A DNA stretch of 64,000 nt from Hydrogenispora ethanolica (lineage in GTDB: Bacteria > Bacillota > UBA4882 > UBA8346): the NCBI RefSeq assembly GCF_004340685.1, contig NZ_SLUN01000012.1, positions 1-64,000 of the forward strand, written 5' to 3'. The stretch's first letter is position 1. Every line of letters begins with the position of its first letter. Below, in pieces: positions 1 to 7,466 of the stretch. The translations under genes were made by a program, and so were the position numbers. The notes under the pieces are model-generated. The model worked only from the letters and a program-made list of their open reading frames with translations. It was not told the DNA's origin and searched no databases.

Positions 1-1
1 C

Positions 2-211
2 CAAAAACAGATGGAATTCCAAGCTAGCGATTATTTCAAGGAGAAATCCAAAGAACGTTATAAGATCGAGGCTAAAAACAGTGAATTAAAACATCGGCAT
101 GGTTATGATGTCGCGTCATCGTCAGGCTTAGTCGGCATGGAGATGCAAGGAGCCGCGACAATATTCGCGGTGAATATGAAGAGAATTATTAAGTTGTTGG
201 ACCAAAACTAA
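2..211 (+). CDS. Transposase C-terminal fragment, IS1182-like (cut by window edge)
   Basis: This is the last 69 codons of a DDE transposase; the frame is open to the left edge, so the rest of the gene lies outside the window. The segment RYKIEAKNSELKHRHG followed by a Gly/Met-rich stretch and NMKRIIKLL is the typical end of IS1182-family transposases, where the Glu in this stretch is the third catalytic acid. Whether the element is intact cannot be judged. A terminator hairpin follows about 75 bp downstream. No terminal inverted repeat can be confirmed because the left end is missing. Confidence 0.75.
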   Translation, partial: QKQMEFQASDYFKEKSKERYKIEAKNSELKHRHGYDVASSSGLVGMEMQGAATIFAVNMKRIIKLLDQN

Positions 212-285
212 GGGTCTGCCATAAAATTTACTGTTATTACCAAGTCTAAAGTTTTATTTGACTTCTCAAAATCCATTTTTAAAGT

Positions 286-322
286 AAAACCCGACTTAGA
301 AGTTTCTAAATCGGGTTTTTGT
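286..322 (+). terminator. Rho-independent terminator after the transposase fragment
   Basis: AAAACCCGACTTA pairs with TAAATCGGGTTTT (one G-T wobble) across a short loop and runs into five T residues. It reads in the transposase direction and separates it from the convergent RseB-like gene. Confidence 0.75.
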
Positions 323-438
323 GTTTAGCATTTTGTGGGCGTGCACTGAAAATTTAAACCTTTTTCAGCGGCCTCTTTAATTCCCGGTCTTTGGCTTCCA
401 CATGTATCATCATCCAGCTAACTACCGATATCGAATTC

Positions 439-1422
439 TTACTTTATAGAGGCGGCAATCTTTTTTAACTCTTCCACCGGAACCGCGCCAATAATCGCAT
501 AGTTCACTTGGTTGCTGAAAAACTGATATACATACACAGTCTGGCCAGCTCTGATGAATTCTTCAAACGAAAACCGTTGGCGATCGGAGAGCTTTTCCCG
601 CTCAAAGATGGAAATTCGTTGACGGTTGGAGTTTTCATACAGCAGATGGACGACGGTGGCCTGAGATAGTTCCTCGATCGATGCCCGCAAAAATTGATAA
701 CCCTCCGGAACATAAGCCGGCTGGCCAATGGGGAAATTTACTCCCATTTGCACCCGGGGAATGCTAATGGCTTGCCAAAACTTCGTTTCATTCTCATACC
801 ATTTTACATTTTCCGGAAAGAAACTTTCCAGGTTGAACGATGCCGGCAGTTTTTTAAACTGTTGGAAGCGGAGGGATTGGATTAAAATCCCCCGGCGGTT
901 CAGATCGAAACCGATGGGAAAATTATATTCCTTGTCAATGTAAATTCGGAAAGAATTTTTGTCGCTAACCCCGCTTAAACTGAAAACCGGACGGCCGGTA
1001 AGAACGGTTTCACCATCGAATTGAGTGACTTTATCAAGCCAATTCTTCCATTCCGGCAGCGGTTTTTTATTTTTCCCGCTTTGGTGATCCAACTTGAGAC
1101 CCACATTTAAATTCGGAATGAAAAAAAGAAAGCGATTGTCATTTTCCAAGGTAACCTCGCCGCGTTGCCAAAAAGGACTCTCCATCCTTCGCAACAAGGA
1201 ACGCTCCTTTACCCAGACTTGGCTGGCGCTCTCTTGCCGCCTGCCAAACCGGAAACTGGTCTCCGTATATTGCACCGTATAGTTTCCTTTGTTAAGGGTC
1301 TCCAGGACCCGTTCTTTAATTTGAGCCAAATTGAGCTCTCCATAAACCGGCGCAGCAGTCGGGAGAACCAGCAACAAAACCAGGACCCAAATCATCTTCC
1401 GCCATGCTTTGAACACTGCCAC
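439..1422 (-). CDS. RseB/MucB-like sigma factor regulatory protein, exported
   Basis: The 327-residue protein has an N-terminal signal peptide or anchor (about residues 10-29). A LolA/RseB-like beta region follows (about 35-210), then a smaller C-terminal domain starting near the PAYVPEGYQFLRA stretch. RseB-type proteins bind the extracytoplasmic part of an anti-sigma factor and shield it from proteolysis. It is the third gene of a sigma factor, anti-sigma, RseB-like set with 18 bp to the anti-sigma gene, which supports that role by context. The family is best known from diderms, but such triplets also occur in Bacillota. The sensed signal is unknown. Confidence 0.7.
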   Translation of the reverse strand: MAVFKAWRKMIWVLVLLLVLPTAAPVYGELNLAQIKERVLETLNKGNYTVQYTETSFRFGRRQESASQVWVKERSLLRRMESPFWQRGEVTLENDNRFLFFIPNLNVGLKLDHQSGKNKKPLPEWKNWLDKVTQFDGETVLTGRPVFSLSGVSDKNSFRIYIDKEYNFPIGFDLNRRGILIQSLRFQQFKKLPASFNLESFFPENVKWYENETKFWQAISIPRVQMGVNFPIGQPAYVPEGYQFLRASIEELSQATVVHLLYENSNRQRISIFEREKLSDRQRFSFEEFIRAGQTVYVYQFFSNQVNYAIIGAVPVEELKKIAASIK

Positions 1423-1440
1423 TCACCCTCCGTTTTCCAC

Positions 1441-1800
1441 TCAAGAACCTGCTTCATAATAAATTGTTAAATATTCTTCGATCATCTCGGCATCCGGTCC
1501 GCTGGGAATAGACCGATTAAATTGTTGCCAATAGGTAGAAACCGTCATCACTACCACCACAATAACTGCGGCAACCGCCAGTTTGTAGCGGAGGAAAGGC
1601 AAAGCCGGTTGCGTTTTGGCGAGAGCCAAATCCACCTCGGGATAGGCCCCTCGAAGAAAATTTCGCAGCTGATGGAGATCCGCTACTTTCTGGCGACAAT
1701 CCTGGCAATGCTGTAAATGGCGTTCTACGATTCGAGCTTGCCAATTTGACAGTTCGCCATCGCCAAAACTTTGCAGTTTCAAATCATTTGGACAACGCAC
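1441..1800 (-). CDS. Zinc-containing anti-sigma factor (zf-HC2)
   Basis: The 119-residue protein has the ZAS-type zinc motif: Cys3, then His28-x3-Cys32-x2-Cys35. A linker and a single transmembrane segment (about residues 74-91) follow, leaving a short extracytoplasmic tail of about 28 residues. It begins 6 bp after the sigma gene stop, so the two are almost certainly co-transcribed. Anti-sigma factors of this type hold the ECF sigma factor at the membrane. The short outer tail is the part an RseB-like partner could contact, and the next gene encodes such a protein. Assignment rests on motif plus context. Confidence 0.85.
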   Translation of the reverse strand: MRCPNDLKLQSFGDGELSNWQARIVERHLQHCQDCRQKVADLHQLRNFLRGAYPEVDLALAKTQPALPFLRYKLAVAAVIVVVVMTVSTYWQQFNRSIPSGPDAEMIEEYLTIYYEAGS

Positions 1801-1806
1801 TGCCGT

Positions 1807-2394
1807 TCACTCCTTTTTCTCATTCATCAAAAGCGGGCCGAGGATCTTCCGCAACTCTTGGCGGGCATAAAACAAACGTGACTTCACGGTCCCCAACCCG
1901 GTTTTGGTAATCGCGGCAATCTCCTGGTATTTAAAACTATAAATATCGTGCAAAATGACGATTGTACGGTGTTCCGCCGAGAGCTGGTTCAGCGCGCCGT
2001 GAATCGTGGCATGCAGCTCAGTCTGCTCATAGCTTTCTTCCGGTATCTGCCGGTGATCTTTCAATTCAATCGTAACTGCTTCTTCATCTTCGGCCCCCGC
2101 CCGGGTCAGATAAGAAACAGGGCGGGAAGCGCATTTCCGTTGATAGTCAATGCACGCGTTGGTCATGATACGAAACAGCCAAGTCCAGATGGTGGAATCG
2201 CCTTTAAATGTCGGGAGTGCTCGAGTCACTTTTAGCAGCACTTCCTGGGTTACGTCTTCGGCTTCAAACTCATTTCCCAAGAAATTGCAAGCAAAATGGT
2301 GCAATGGTTTCCGCACTTTACCGATTAATTCTTCAATGGCTTGAGGATCACCCTGCTTAGCCTTGGCGATCAACTCCACATTTAACTCTGCCAT
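1807..2394 (-). CDS. ECF RNA polymerase sigma factor (SigW/RpoE type)
   Basis: At 195 residues this has the usual ECF length, with only regions 2 and 4. Region 2 spans about residues 28-90 and includes AEDVTQEVLLKV and WTWLFRIMTNACIDY. Region 4 spans about 133-185, with a helix-turn-helix around YQEIAAITKTGLGTVKSRL. It heads a three-gene unit with its anti-sigma factor and an RseB-like protein. An ECF-like promoter lies 17-44 bp upstream, suggesting autoregulation. The regulon cannot be told from this window. Confidence 0.93.
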   Translation of the reverse strand: MAELNVELIAKAKQGDPQAIEELIGKVRKPLHHFACNFLGNEFEAEDVTQEVLLKVTRALPTFKGDSTIWTWLFRIMTNACIDYQRKCASRPVSYLTRAGAEDEEAVTIELKDHRQIPEESYEQTELHATIHGALNQLSAEHRTIVILHDIYSFKYQEIAAITKTGLGTVKSRLFYARQELRKILGPLLMNEKKE

Positions 2395-2410
2395 CTTTAC
2401 CTCAAATTAG

Positions 2411-2438
2411 TTGACGAAATTAACCCATAAATAGTTCA
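2411..2438 (-). promoter_or_regulatory. ECF-type autoregulatory promoter of the sigma operon
   Basis: Read on the minus strand, TGAACT (2433-2438) is followed after exactly 16 bp by CGTCAA (2411-2416), 17 bp before the sigma ATG. TGAAC plus CGTC with 16-17 bp spacing is the general form of ECF promoters such as those of SigW. Self-recognition is an inference. Confidence 0.55.
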
Positions 2439-2498
2439 TCCTCTTACTAATTTTTCTTGAATCATCCGATTATTCCTGCCTGTCCCGTTATTTTCCAT

Positions 2499-2524
2499 AA
2501 AAAATGGCCGTAAAGACGGCCATT
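2499..2524 (-). terminator. Terminator of the LysM gene
   Basis: On the minus strand AATGGCCGT pairs with ACGGCCATT over a 3-4 nt loop and is followed by six T. The stem starts within the stop codon of the LysM gene, so termination immediately follows translation. Confidence 0.85.
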
Positions 2525-3785
2525 ATCGACAACAACCCTTGCGGTGGTGATGATGGTGTTTTTTCCGTTTCTTGGGCCTGTGATAGGGGCACTGTTCCCA
2601 AGGAACGAGAAGATACGTCGGATAGGTGGGCTGCTGTGCCGATACCGGATAAAAGGCTTGCTCTGTCGGTATCGGGCAAATAGGCTGTGCTGATACCGGA
2701 TAAACAGGTTGCTGTACTGGGATAGGTGCCGGTAGCGGCCTGGGTTCCGGGATGGTGGTCGGAGAAACCATTGGTCTCGGACAAGGAACCATCGGCATCG
2801 GTGTCGGAGCCGGTCTTTCCGCCGGAGCCGGTGCTGGTGTAGGAGCTGGTGCCGGAGCTGGTGCCGGAGCCGGTGCTGGTGCCGGAGCTGGAGCTGGCAT
2901 CGGCATTGGCATCGGTATTGGCATTGGCATCGGCATCGGAACGGGCATCGGTGTCGGCATTGGTGTTGGCATTGGTGTCGGCATCGGCATCGGCATTGCT
3001 GCGGTCGGAATGCAGATCACTTGCCCGGGGTAAATCCGGTTCGGATCCGGAATCTGCGGATTTGCCGCGATCAACGCTGATAATGAAATGTTATTGCGCC
3101 TGGCGATATGATACAGCGTATCACCAGACCTTACGGTATATGGAGTTCCAGTGGGACATGAAACCGGAGCTTCTCCGCTCGGAATGCAGATATCCTGGCC
3201 CGGAAAGATCTGGTCGGGATTTTTGATTTGAGGATTGGCCCGAATCAACGCATCCAAGGTTACGCCGAAGCGCTGAGCGATAGCATACATGCTATCCCCT
3301 TTTACAACTTTATACATTTGACCACTCGGACAAGCGACGACCGCGCCTGCACCGCCGGGAATACAAATGGTTTGACCTGGAAAAATCAGATTGGGGTCAC
3401 TTATTTGGGGATTCGCCGCAATTAGCGCCGCCAAGGAAATGTTGTTGCGTCTCGCAATCTCATACATCGTGTCTCCGGAACGGACAGTATAAGTGGCGCC
3501 ATTCGGGCAGACCGCCTGCGCCGGAGTGCCTACCGGAACGCAGATGACCTGGCCCGGAAAGATAACATTAGGATCGGAGATTTGCGGGTTGGCATTGAGT
3601 AAGCTCTGTAAAGAAATATTAAACCTTTTTGCAATGAAAAACATCGTATCGCCGGATTTGACTGTATATAACTGCCCATTGGGGCACATTGGAGCCGCCG
3701 CTCGGTGATGTCCCGCCGGACAGGCGGGCGTGGTTCCGCTGGTCGGAGCATGCTCGGCGCTGTTTTCTTTCATCTCTTCGGACAT
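2523..3785 (-). CDS. Four-LysM protein with Pro/Met repeat region and His-rich tail
   Basis: This 420-residue protein has four LysM domains (about residues 39-83, 98-142, 157-201, 215-259), each with SGDT or KGDS, ANPQI and PGQ-IC-P signatures. Each domain is preceded by a CPNG/CPSG/CPTG turn. A low-complexity stretch of MP and AP dipeptides (about 263-345), a second Pro-rich part and a tail of Lys, five His and paired Cys follow. LysM binds peptidoglycan-type glycans. There is no signal peptide, which with the Cys/His tail resembles spore-coat LysM proteins such as SafA or YaaH; that role is inferred. AGGAGG precedes the ATG. Confidence 0.8.
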   Translation of the reverse strand: MSEEMKENSAEHAPTSGTTPACPAGHHRAAAPMCPNGQLYTVKSGDTMFFIAKRFNISLQSLLNANPQISDPNVIFPGQVICVPVGTPAQAVCPNGATYTVRSGDTMYEIARRNNISLAALIAANPQISDPNLIFPGQTICIPGGAGAVVACPSGQMYKVVKGDSMYAIAQRFGVTLDALIRANPQIKNPDQIFPGQDICIPSGEAPVSCPTGTPYTVRSGDTLYHIARRNNISLSALIAANPQIPDPNRIYPGQVICIPTAAMPMPMPTPMPTPMPTPMPVPMPMPMPIPMPMPMPAPAPAPAPAPAPAPAPAPTPAPAPAERPAPTPMPMVPCPRPMVSPTTIPEPRPLPAPIPVQQPVYPVSAQPICPIPTEQAFYPVSAQQPTYPTYLLVPWEQCPYHRPKKRKKHHHHHRKGCCR

Positions 3786-3905
3786 TCTGGTACCTCCTCG
3801 TGACCGAGTACTGAGTTACTAATGTAACATATTCCGTCGTCCTACATTTTGTAACCGGGACGTTGGCATATATTTAAAAGACCCGAGCCGGACGGAATCC
3901 TTTAA

Positions 3906-3913
3906 CATACAAT
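3906..3913 (+). promoter_or_regulatory. Possible sporulation-type (sigma E/K) minus-10 element
   Basis: CATACAAT lies 24 bp before the likely start codon of the next gene. It matches the minus-10 form used by SigE and SigK in spore formers. No convincing minus-35 could be assigned, so this is suggestive only. It fits the neighbouring spore-coat-like LysM gene. Confidence 0.3.
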
Positions 3914-3937
3914 AATCGGGAGAATGAGGTGTTGAGA

Positions 3938-4294
3938 ATGTTTTGGAAGCAAATTTGGGATTTTATGAAAGGTATCTGGAATAAATTGAATTTCTTTCGG
4001 GTGAGTACCAAACCCGATACTACGCTGGATACGGCCAAGGTTAATTTGTTTGGCCTGAAGATTGAAGTGACCCGGGAGGTTTCGGCTAAAGTGCCCCATG
4101 AATTGTCAATCGTGATTCCCCGTGCCGAACTTCGCCAAAATCAATCCCTAAAAAATGGCGCCGACCGGAACACTGAAATTATCTTGAGCAGTATCACGAT
4201 TGCCCATTCGCCCCGCTTTGAGCGTACAGGGCAACCTCTCCCCAGTCCCGCCACCCCGGCCCCGGCTTCAAGACTGGCAGCGGGAACGAAATAG
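3938..4294 (+). CDS. Small hypothetical protein
   Basis: I do not recognise this 118-residue protein. The ATG at 3938 has GAGG 8 bp upstream and is preferred to the in-frame GTG at 3929. The N-terminus is aromatic and amphipathic (MFWKQIWDFMKGIWNKLNFF). A beta-like middle (VNLFGLKIEVTREVSAKVP) and a Pro/Ala-rich C-terminus follow. It is one of few plus-strand genes, divergent from the LysM gene with about 150 bp between. A SigE/K-like minus-10 just upstream hints at expression during sporulation. Confidence 0.5.
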   Translation: MFWKQIWDFMKGIWNKLNFFRVSTKPDTTLDTAKVNLFGLKIEVTREVSAKVPHELSIVIPRAELRQNQSLKNGADRNTEIILSSITIAHSPRFERTGQPLPSPATPAPASRLAAGTK

Positions 4295-4325
4295 TTCAAT
4301 GATCGATTTGGGCTTGCCAAATAGA

Positions 4326-4362
4326 GAAGCGCTCCTCCTCGGGACCCGGGAAGGAGCGCTTC
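4326..4362. terminator. Strong hairpin between convergent genes
   Basis: GAAGCGCTCCT and AGGAGCGCTTC form a perfect 11-bp stem with a 15-nt GC-rich loop. It lies 31 bp after the plus-strand gene and is followed by GTTCTTAGG, so the T-run is weak. It could terminate the plus-strand gene or be part of the adjacent repeat array. Confidence 0.45.
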
Positions 4363-4372
4363 GTTCTTAGGA

Positions 4373-4545
4373 AGGCTTTCCGAAGCCTCCAGCAGGTCAT
4401 CCACGGTCTCTGGAAAGCCTTCCAAAAGCTTCGGCAGATCTGCCGTGAACTCCGGCGGGCCTTTCGGGGTCCGGGGAAGAGGTTCCCAAGCCTTCGACGG
4501 GCTTTCCGCGGAGTCGTCCAGTCCTTTCCGGGACTCCTTCTCCTT
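4373..4545. repeat. 21-bp dyad array, family 2, copy A
   Basis: About eight degenerate 21-bp units run between the small plus-strand gene and the alcohol dehydrogenase stop. The best units read CTTTCCGAAGCCTCC and CCTTCCAAAAGCTTCGGCAGA. They match the TCCGAAG-N-CTTCGGA core seen more clearly at 18955-19186 and 44344-44550. The 21-bp register is kept throughout although sequence identity between units is low. Because 21 is a multiple of three, frames stay open on both strands; no start or ribosome site supports translation. Confidence 0.65.
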
Positions 4546-4585
4546 CGTTTTGCAGGAGTCCCGGCACAGAACATCCGGAATCCGT

Positions 4586-5755
4586 CTAACGGGCCAACTC
4601 CAAAACCGCCAAAACATCTTCGCGGCTGAAACGGCTCACCCCACCGACGCTCGTCAGCCAAGGCTTAATGGACTTGGCTGCCATTTCCGCGAGGCGATCA
4701 TCGGGCACCTGTAATTCCCGCAGGTTCGTCGGCATTCCGATCGTCCGGTAGAATGATTCGAGCCGGCGGATCCCTTCTCTGGCAGTGCGCTCCGGATCAT
4801 CAAAATCGTATTCCACATCCCAGACCCGAACCGCGAATTGTATAAATTTTGCCACATTCCGCCGGAGGGTATATTTCATCCAAGCCGGAAAGACCACGGC
4901 CAATCCCGCGCCATGAGCCACATCATAAATGGCGCTCAATTCCTGCTCAATGAGATGGACCGCCCAGTCGCCGACCCGGCCGGTGCTTAACAGGTCGTTA
5001 TGCGCCAACGTGCCGGACCACATCATCTCCGCGCGCGCGTCGTAATTGTCGGGTTTCTGCATCACAAGCTGTGTGTTCCGGATCATCGTTTTTAAGACCG
5101 CTTCGCAAAGCCGATCAGTAAGATCGACATGCGGGACGTCGGTGAAATAGCGTTCCATGACATGAGCCATGATATCCACTGCGCCACAGGCGGTCTGATA
5201 CGGCGGAAGGGAATACGTGAGCTCCGGATTCATGATCGCAAACCGAGGCCGGTTGAAATCGCTATTCAATCCCCATTTGAGCCAGCCCTCCTCATTGGTA
5301 ATGACAGAGCTACGGCTGGATTCGCTGCCGGCAGCCGGAATCGTCAGCACGACTCCCACCGGCAATGAACGTTCCGGAACGGTCTTGGCGGAGAAGAAAT
5401 CCCAAACCTCGCCGGAATAGGGCACGCCGACGGCGATAGCCTTGGCGGAGTCAATGACACTACCGCCGCCGACCGCCAGGATGAAGTCGATGCCCTGCTC
5501 GCGGCAGAGCTTGATTCCATCCCGCACCAGACTGAGCCGGGGGTTGGGCTGTACACCGGAGAGTTCAACCCATTCGATTTCCGCTGCTTTTAACGATTGA
5601 ACGACCCGTTCGTACAGGCCGGACTTTTTAATGCTGCCTCCGCCGTAGTGCAATAAAATCTTTTTCGAATAAACTCTCGTCTCAGCGCCCACCCGGCTCT
5701 CGACGCCGCGCCCAAAAATAATCTTCGTGGGATTATAATAATCAAAATTTTCCAT
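4586..5755 (-). CDS. Iron-containing alcohol dehydrogenase (butanol dehydrogenase/YqhD type)
   Basis: This 389-residue type III alcohol dehydrogenase likely reduces aldehydes to alcohols with NAD(P)H in fermentation. The dinucleotide-binding GGGS (97-100) is followed by SAKAIA. Metal ligands are visible as Asp194, His198, His267 and His281 in GAVDIMAH, WAVHLIE and YDVAHGAG. The length matches the YqhD/BdhA branch. It appears monocistronic and ends about 40 bp before repeat array A. Substrate and cofactor preference cannot be read from the sequence. Confidence 0.88.
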   Translation of the reverse strand: MENFDYYNPTKIIFGRGVESRVGAETRVYSKKILLHYGGGSIKKSGLYERVVQSLKAAEIEWVELSGVQPNPRLSLVRDGIKLCREQGIDFILAVGGGSVIDSAKAIAVGVPYSGEVWDFFSAKTVPERSLPVGVVLTIPAAGSESSRSSVITNEEGWLKWGLNSDFNRPRFAIMNPELTYSLPPYQTACGAVDIMAHVMERYFTDVPHVDLTDRLCEAVLKTMIRNTQLVMQKPDNYDARAEMMWSGTLAHNDLLSTGRVGDWAVHLIEQELSAIYDVAHGAGLAVVFPAWMKYTLRRNVAKFIQFAVRVWDVEYDFDDPERTAREGIRRLESFYRTIGMPTNLRELQVPDDRLAEMAAKSIKPWLTSVGGVSRFSREDVLAVLELAR

Positions 5756-6184
5756 CGAAAGTCCTCCCTGGTTAGAATCTTTTGCCTGCTGCTTACAGCC
5801 TGTGCGATGATTCCGGATATCTTAGTCATTGATTCGTGATGGAAGGATATTCTCCTTTTGAGTTTGACCCAAAATCCTCATCAGGACATCCACGAATTAC
5901 CATTCATAGTTTTTGACGTACCGGCCATTCTAAATATGGCGGCGGTGGAAACACCTAGCGTCGTATCTGCTGACACAGCGGTCGCTGTTTGACGGCTTGT
6001 GAAATCACGACGGCGGGGAACTGCCGGATCCGACTCCAATGGAGTACGTCTGGTATCCGGCACGACTTGCAAAAACTTCAGCAGGCCGCCTTTAATTTTA
6101 ATTCCCCAAAAATATAAAAAGAAGAGCGCACATCTCCTCCTTTTTCTATCCATCCCATCCATTCTATGGATACAAAAACCTTCT
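5756..6184. other. Gene-free region with a cruciform-like structure
   Basis: I see no convincing gene here; the open frame across it on the minus strand lacks family features and overlaps the better-supported small gene at 6185. Within it, TGCCGGAT (about 6022-6029) pairs with ATCCGGCA (about 6054-6061). The enclosed segment has a second dyad, ACTCC-AAT-GGAGT, giving a potential branched hairpin. The stretch up to 6160 is otherwise AT-rich. Confidence 0.4.
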
Positions 6185-6481
6185 TTAGTCATTGTCTGTT
6201 TCGGGTCGCGGATCCAACCAAAGATTTTGGATAATCCGTCGTCCTTCATCATCCACTGCAAACTCTGCATCGGTGACCTGAAATTCCTGACCCAATTCAT
6301 TCCGGACGTTTAGCCCGATAATCATCTCAGGGAAATATCCCACTTTTTCCAATTCGGACGGGATTTCTCCACTAACCTTCATGGGATCGCCCGGAGCGGC
6401 CGTTTCCAGCGCTTGCATCCGGACATTATAGTATTTGCCGGCCTTCCGAAATTGAAATACCTGCCCATTCTTCCGCTCCAA
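6185..6481 (-). CDS. Small hypothetical protein
   Basis: I do not recognise this 98-residue acidic protein. The start is TTG with GGAGG 9 bp upstream (6491-6495), which makes translation likely. The sequence looks like a small beta-rich cytosolic domain: VFQFRKAGKYYNVRM at the start, EFQVTDAEFAVDDEGRR near the end, and a charged tail. It lies 65 bp after the 5-formyl-THF cyclo-ligase gene in the same direction and may be in its transcript. Confidence 0.5.
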   Translation of the reverse strand: MERKNGQVFQFRKAGKYYNVRMQALETAAPGDPMKVSGEIPSELEKVGYFPEMIIGLNVRNELGQEFQVTDAEFAVDDEGRRIIQNLWLDPRPETDND

Positions 6482-6546
6482 AAAAACCAGCCTCCGTTCC
6501 GCGCATGTGAATCAAGGTTAGCATAACCAGTCGGAGCGGGGCTCAA

Positions 6547-7128
6547 TCAATAAACTTGATCGCAGCGGTCAATCAAAACCAGCCCATCTGGAGTCAAGAT
6601 GCCGTTCAACGGCTGATCATGAGGCTCCGCCGGAAGTTCCGAAACAACTTGAAATGCATAGGCCAATCCCAATCGATAAACTGAACCGGCGCGCATTAAA
6701 AAGCGGTCGTAATACCCAGCGCCATGACCCAAGCGGTTCCCTGACCGGTCAAAGGCCAGGCCGGGAACTACCACTAGATCCAAAGCTTCGGGAGGCATGA
6801 CCGGAACTTCCGGAGGCGGCTCTTTCAAGCCAAACCGGGCCGGAACCAATTGATCCAGACTCGTAATCAAGCCGGCTTTGAGATCCCGTTCCGGCGTACA
6901 AATGGGCAAGGCCACCGTCTTGCCCAGTCCCAGCAACCGCTGAATCATTCCGATGGTCATTACTTCATGGCGGACCGAATAGTAAATCATAATCTTTTGA
7001 GCCTGGCAGACTCTTTCCAATCGAAAAAAGTGCTGTTCGATCTGGGAATTCCACAATTGATACTGGTCCGGGGTCATCCGTTCAAGTTGCTCCCGGAGCG
7101 ATTGGCGGAGCTCCGTTTTTGAATACAC
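6547..7128 (-). CDS. 5-formyltetrahydrofolate cyclo-ligase
   Basis: The 193-residue enzyme converts 5-formyl-THF to 5,10-methenyl-THF with ATP, in cytosolic one-carbon metabolism. The family hallmark GHGAGYYDRFL is at 134-144 and DLVVVPGLAFD precedes it at 117-127. N-terminal basic residues (KTELRQSLREQ) are also typical. It lies just downstream of the 6S RNA locus, a neighbourhood also seen in Proteobacteria, where the gene is called ygfA/fau. The length is normal. Confidence 0.93.
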   Translation of the reverse strand: MYSKTELRQSLREQLERMTPDQYQLWNSQIEQHFFRLERVCQAQKIMIYYSVRHEVMTIGMIQRLLGLGKTVALPICTPERDLKAGLITSLDQLVPARFGLKEPPPEVPVMPPEALDLVVVPGLAFDRSGNRLGHGAGYYDRFLMRAGSVYRLGLAYAFQVVSELPAEPHDQPLNGILTPDGLVLIDRCDQVY

Positions 7129-7158
7129 CTCTGAAGACCTCCAAGCGGCGATTTGATG

Positions 7159-7194
7159 AAAAACCCTCCTCCCGAGAATGGGAAAAGGGTTTTA
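7159..7194 (-). terminator. Terminator of 6S RNA
   Basis: On the minus strand AAAACCC pairs with GGGTTTTT, with an additional inner CCC/GGG pairing. It is located 3' of the predicted 6S RNA and just before the cyclo-ligase gene. Confidence 0.65.
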
Positions 7195-7412
7195 TTAATC
7201 CGAATGAACCCCGCCATGCCGTTGTGCTGAACGTTACCTGAACCCTGCGCAAGCAAGGTGGGTGCTCTCCTACTCACTTATCGATCCGCAACCAGGCGGC
7301 ATTCAAGCCATGAGCAGAGTCCGAGCTCCCTAGGTAATTCTGTTGGTTCATAACATATTCAGCTTGATGACGCACACCGCAGGGTATCAAAAATTGGTTC
7401 TACCTCTTAACT
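7195..7412 (-). ncRNA. ssrS: 6S RNA
   Basis: The gap between aspS and the folate gene holds a structured transcript. On the minus strand ACCCTGCG (7378-7385) pairs with CGCAGGGT (about 7242-7249) as a closing stem. The enclosed part carries a GAACCAAC...CCTAGGGAG segment resembling the 6S RNA central region of Bacillota. A good promoter and a terminator bracket it. In B. subtilis a 6S RNA also lies just after aspS, and in E. coli next to the same folate gene. 6S RNA binds housekeeping RNA polymerase. Ends are approximate; a covariance-model search would settle it. Confidence 0.75.
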
Positions 7413-7418
7413 ACCCAT

Positions 7419-7447
7419 ATCATATCACAGCTTCCAGCATCCTTCAA
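7419..7447 (-). promoter_or_regulatory. Sigma-A promoter of 6S RNA
   Basis: Minus-strand TTGAAG (7442-7447), 17-bp spacer, TATGAT (7419-7424). The predicted start near 7412 gives the 5' end used for the 6S RNA. It sits 20 bp past the aspS stop codon. Confidence 0.65.
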
Positions 7448-7466
7448 GCGCTAAAGAATGGCTCAC

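Noticed and set aside
2752-3033. Gly-rich plus-strand frame
   Set aside because: It is the reverse reading of the Met-Pro/Ala-Pro tract of the LysM gene.
4141-4617. 158-codon minus-strand frame
   Set aside because: It overlaps the 3' ends of two better-supported genes and array copy A; no ribosome site.
5881-6300. 139-codon minus-strand frame
   Set aside because: It overlaps the small gene with a good ribosome site (6185-6481) and has an unnatural composition.
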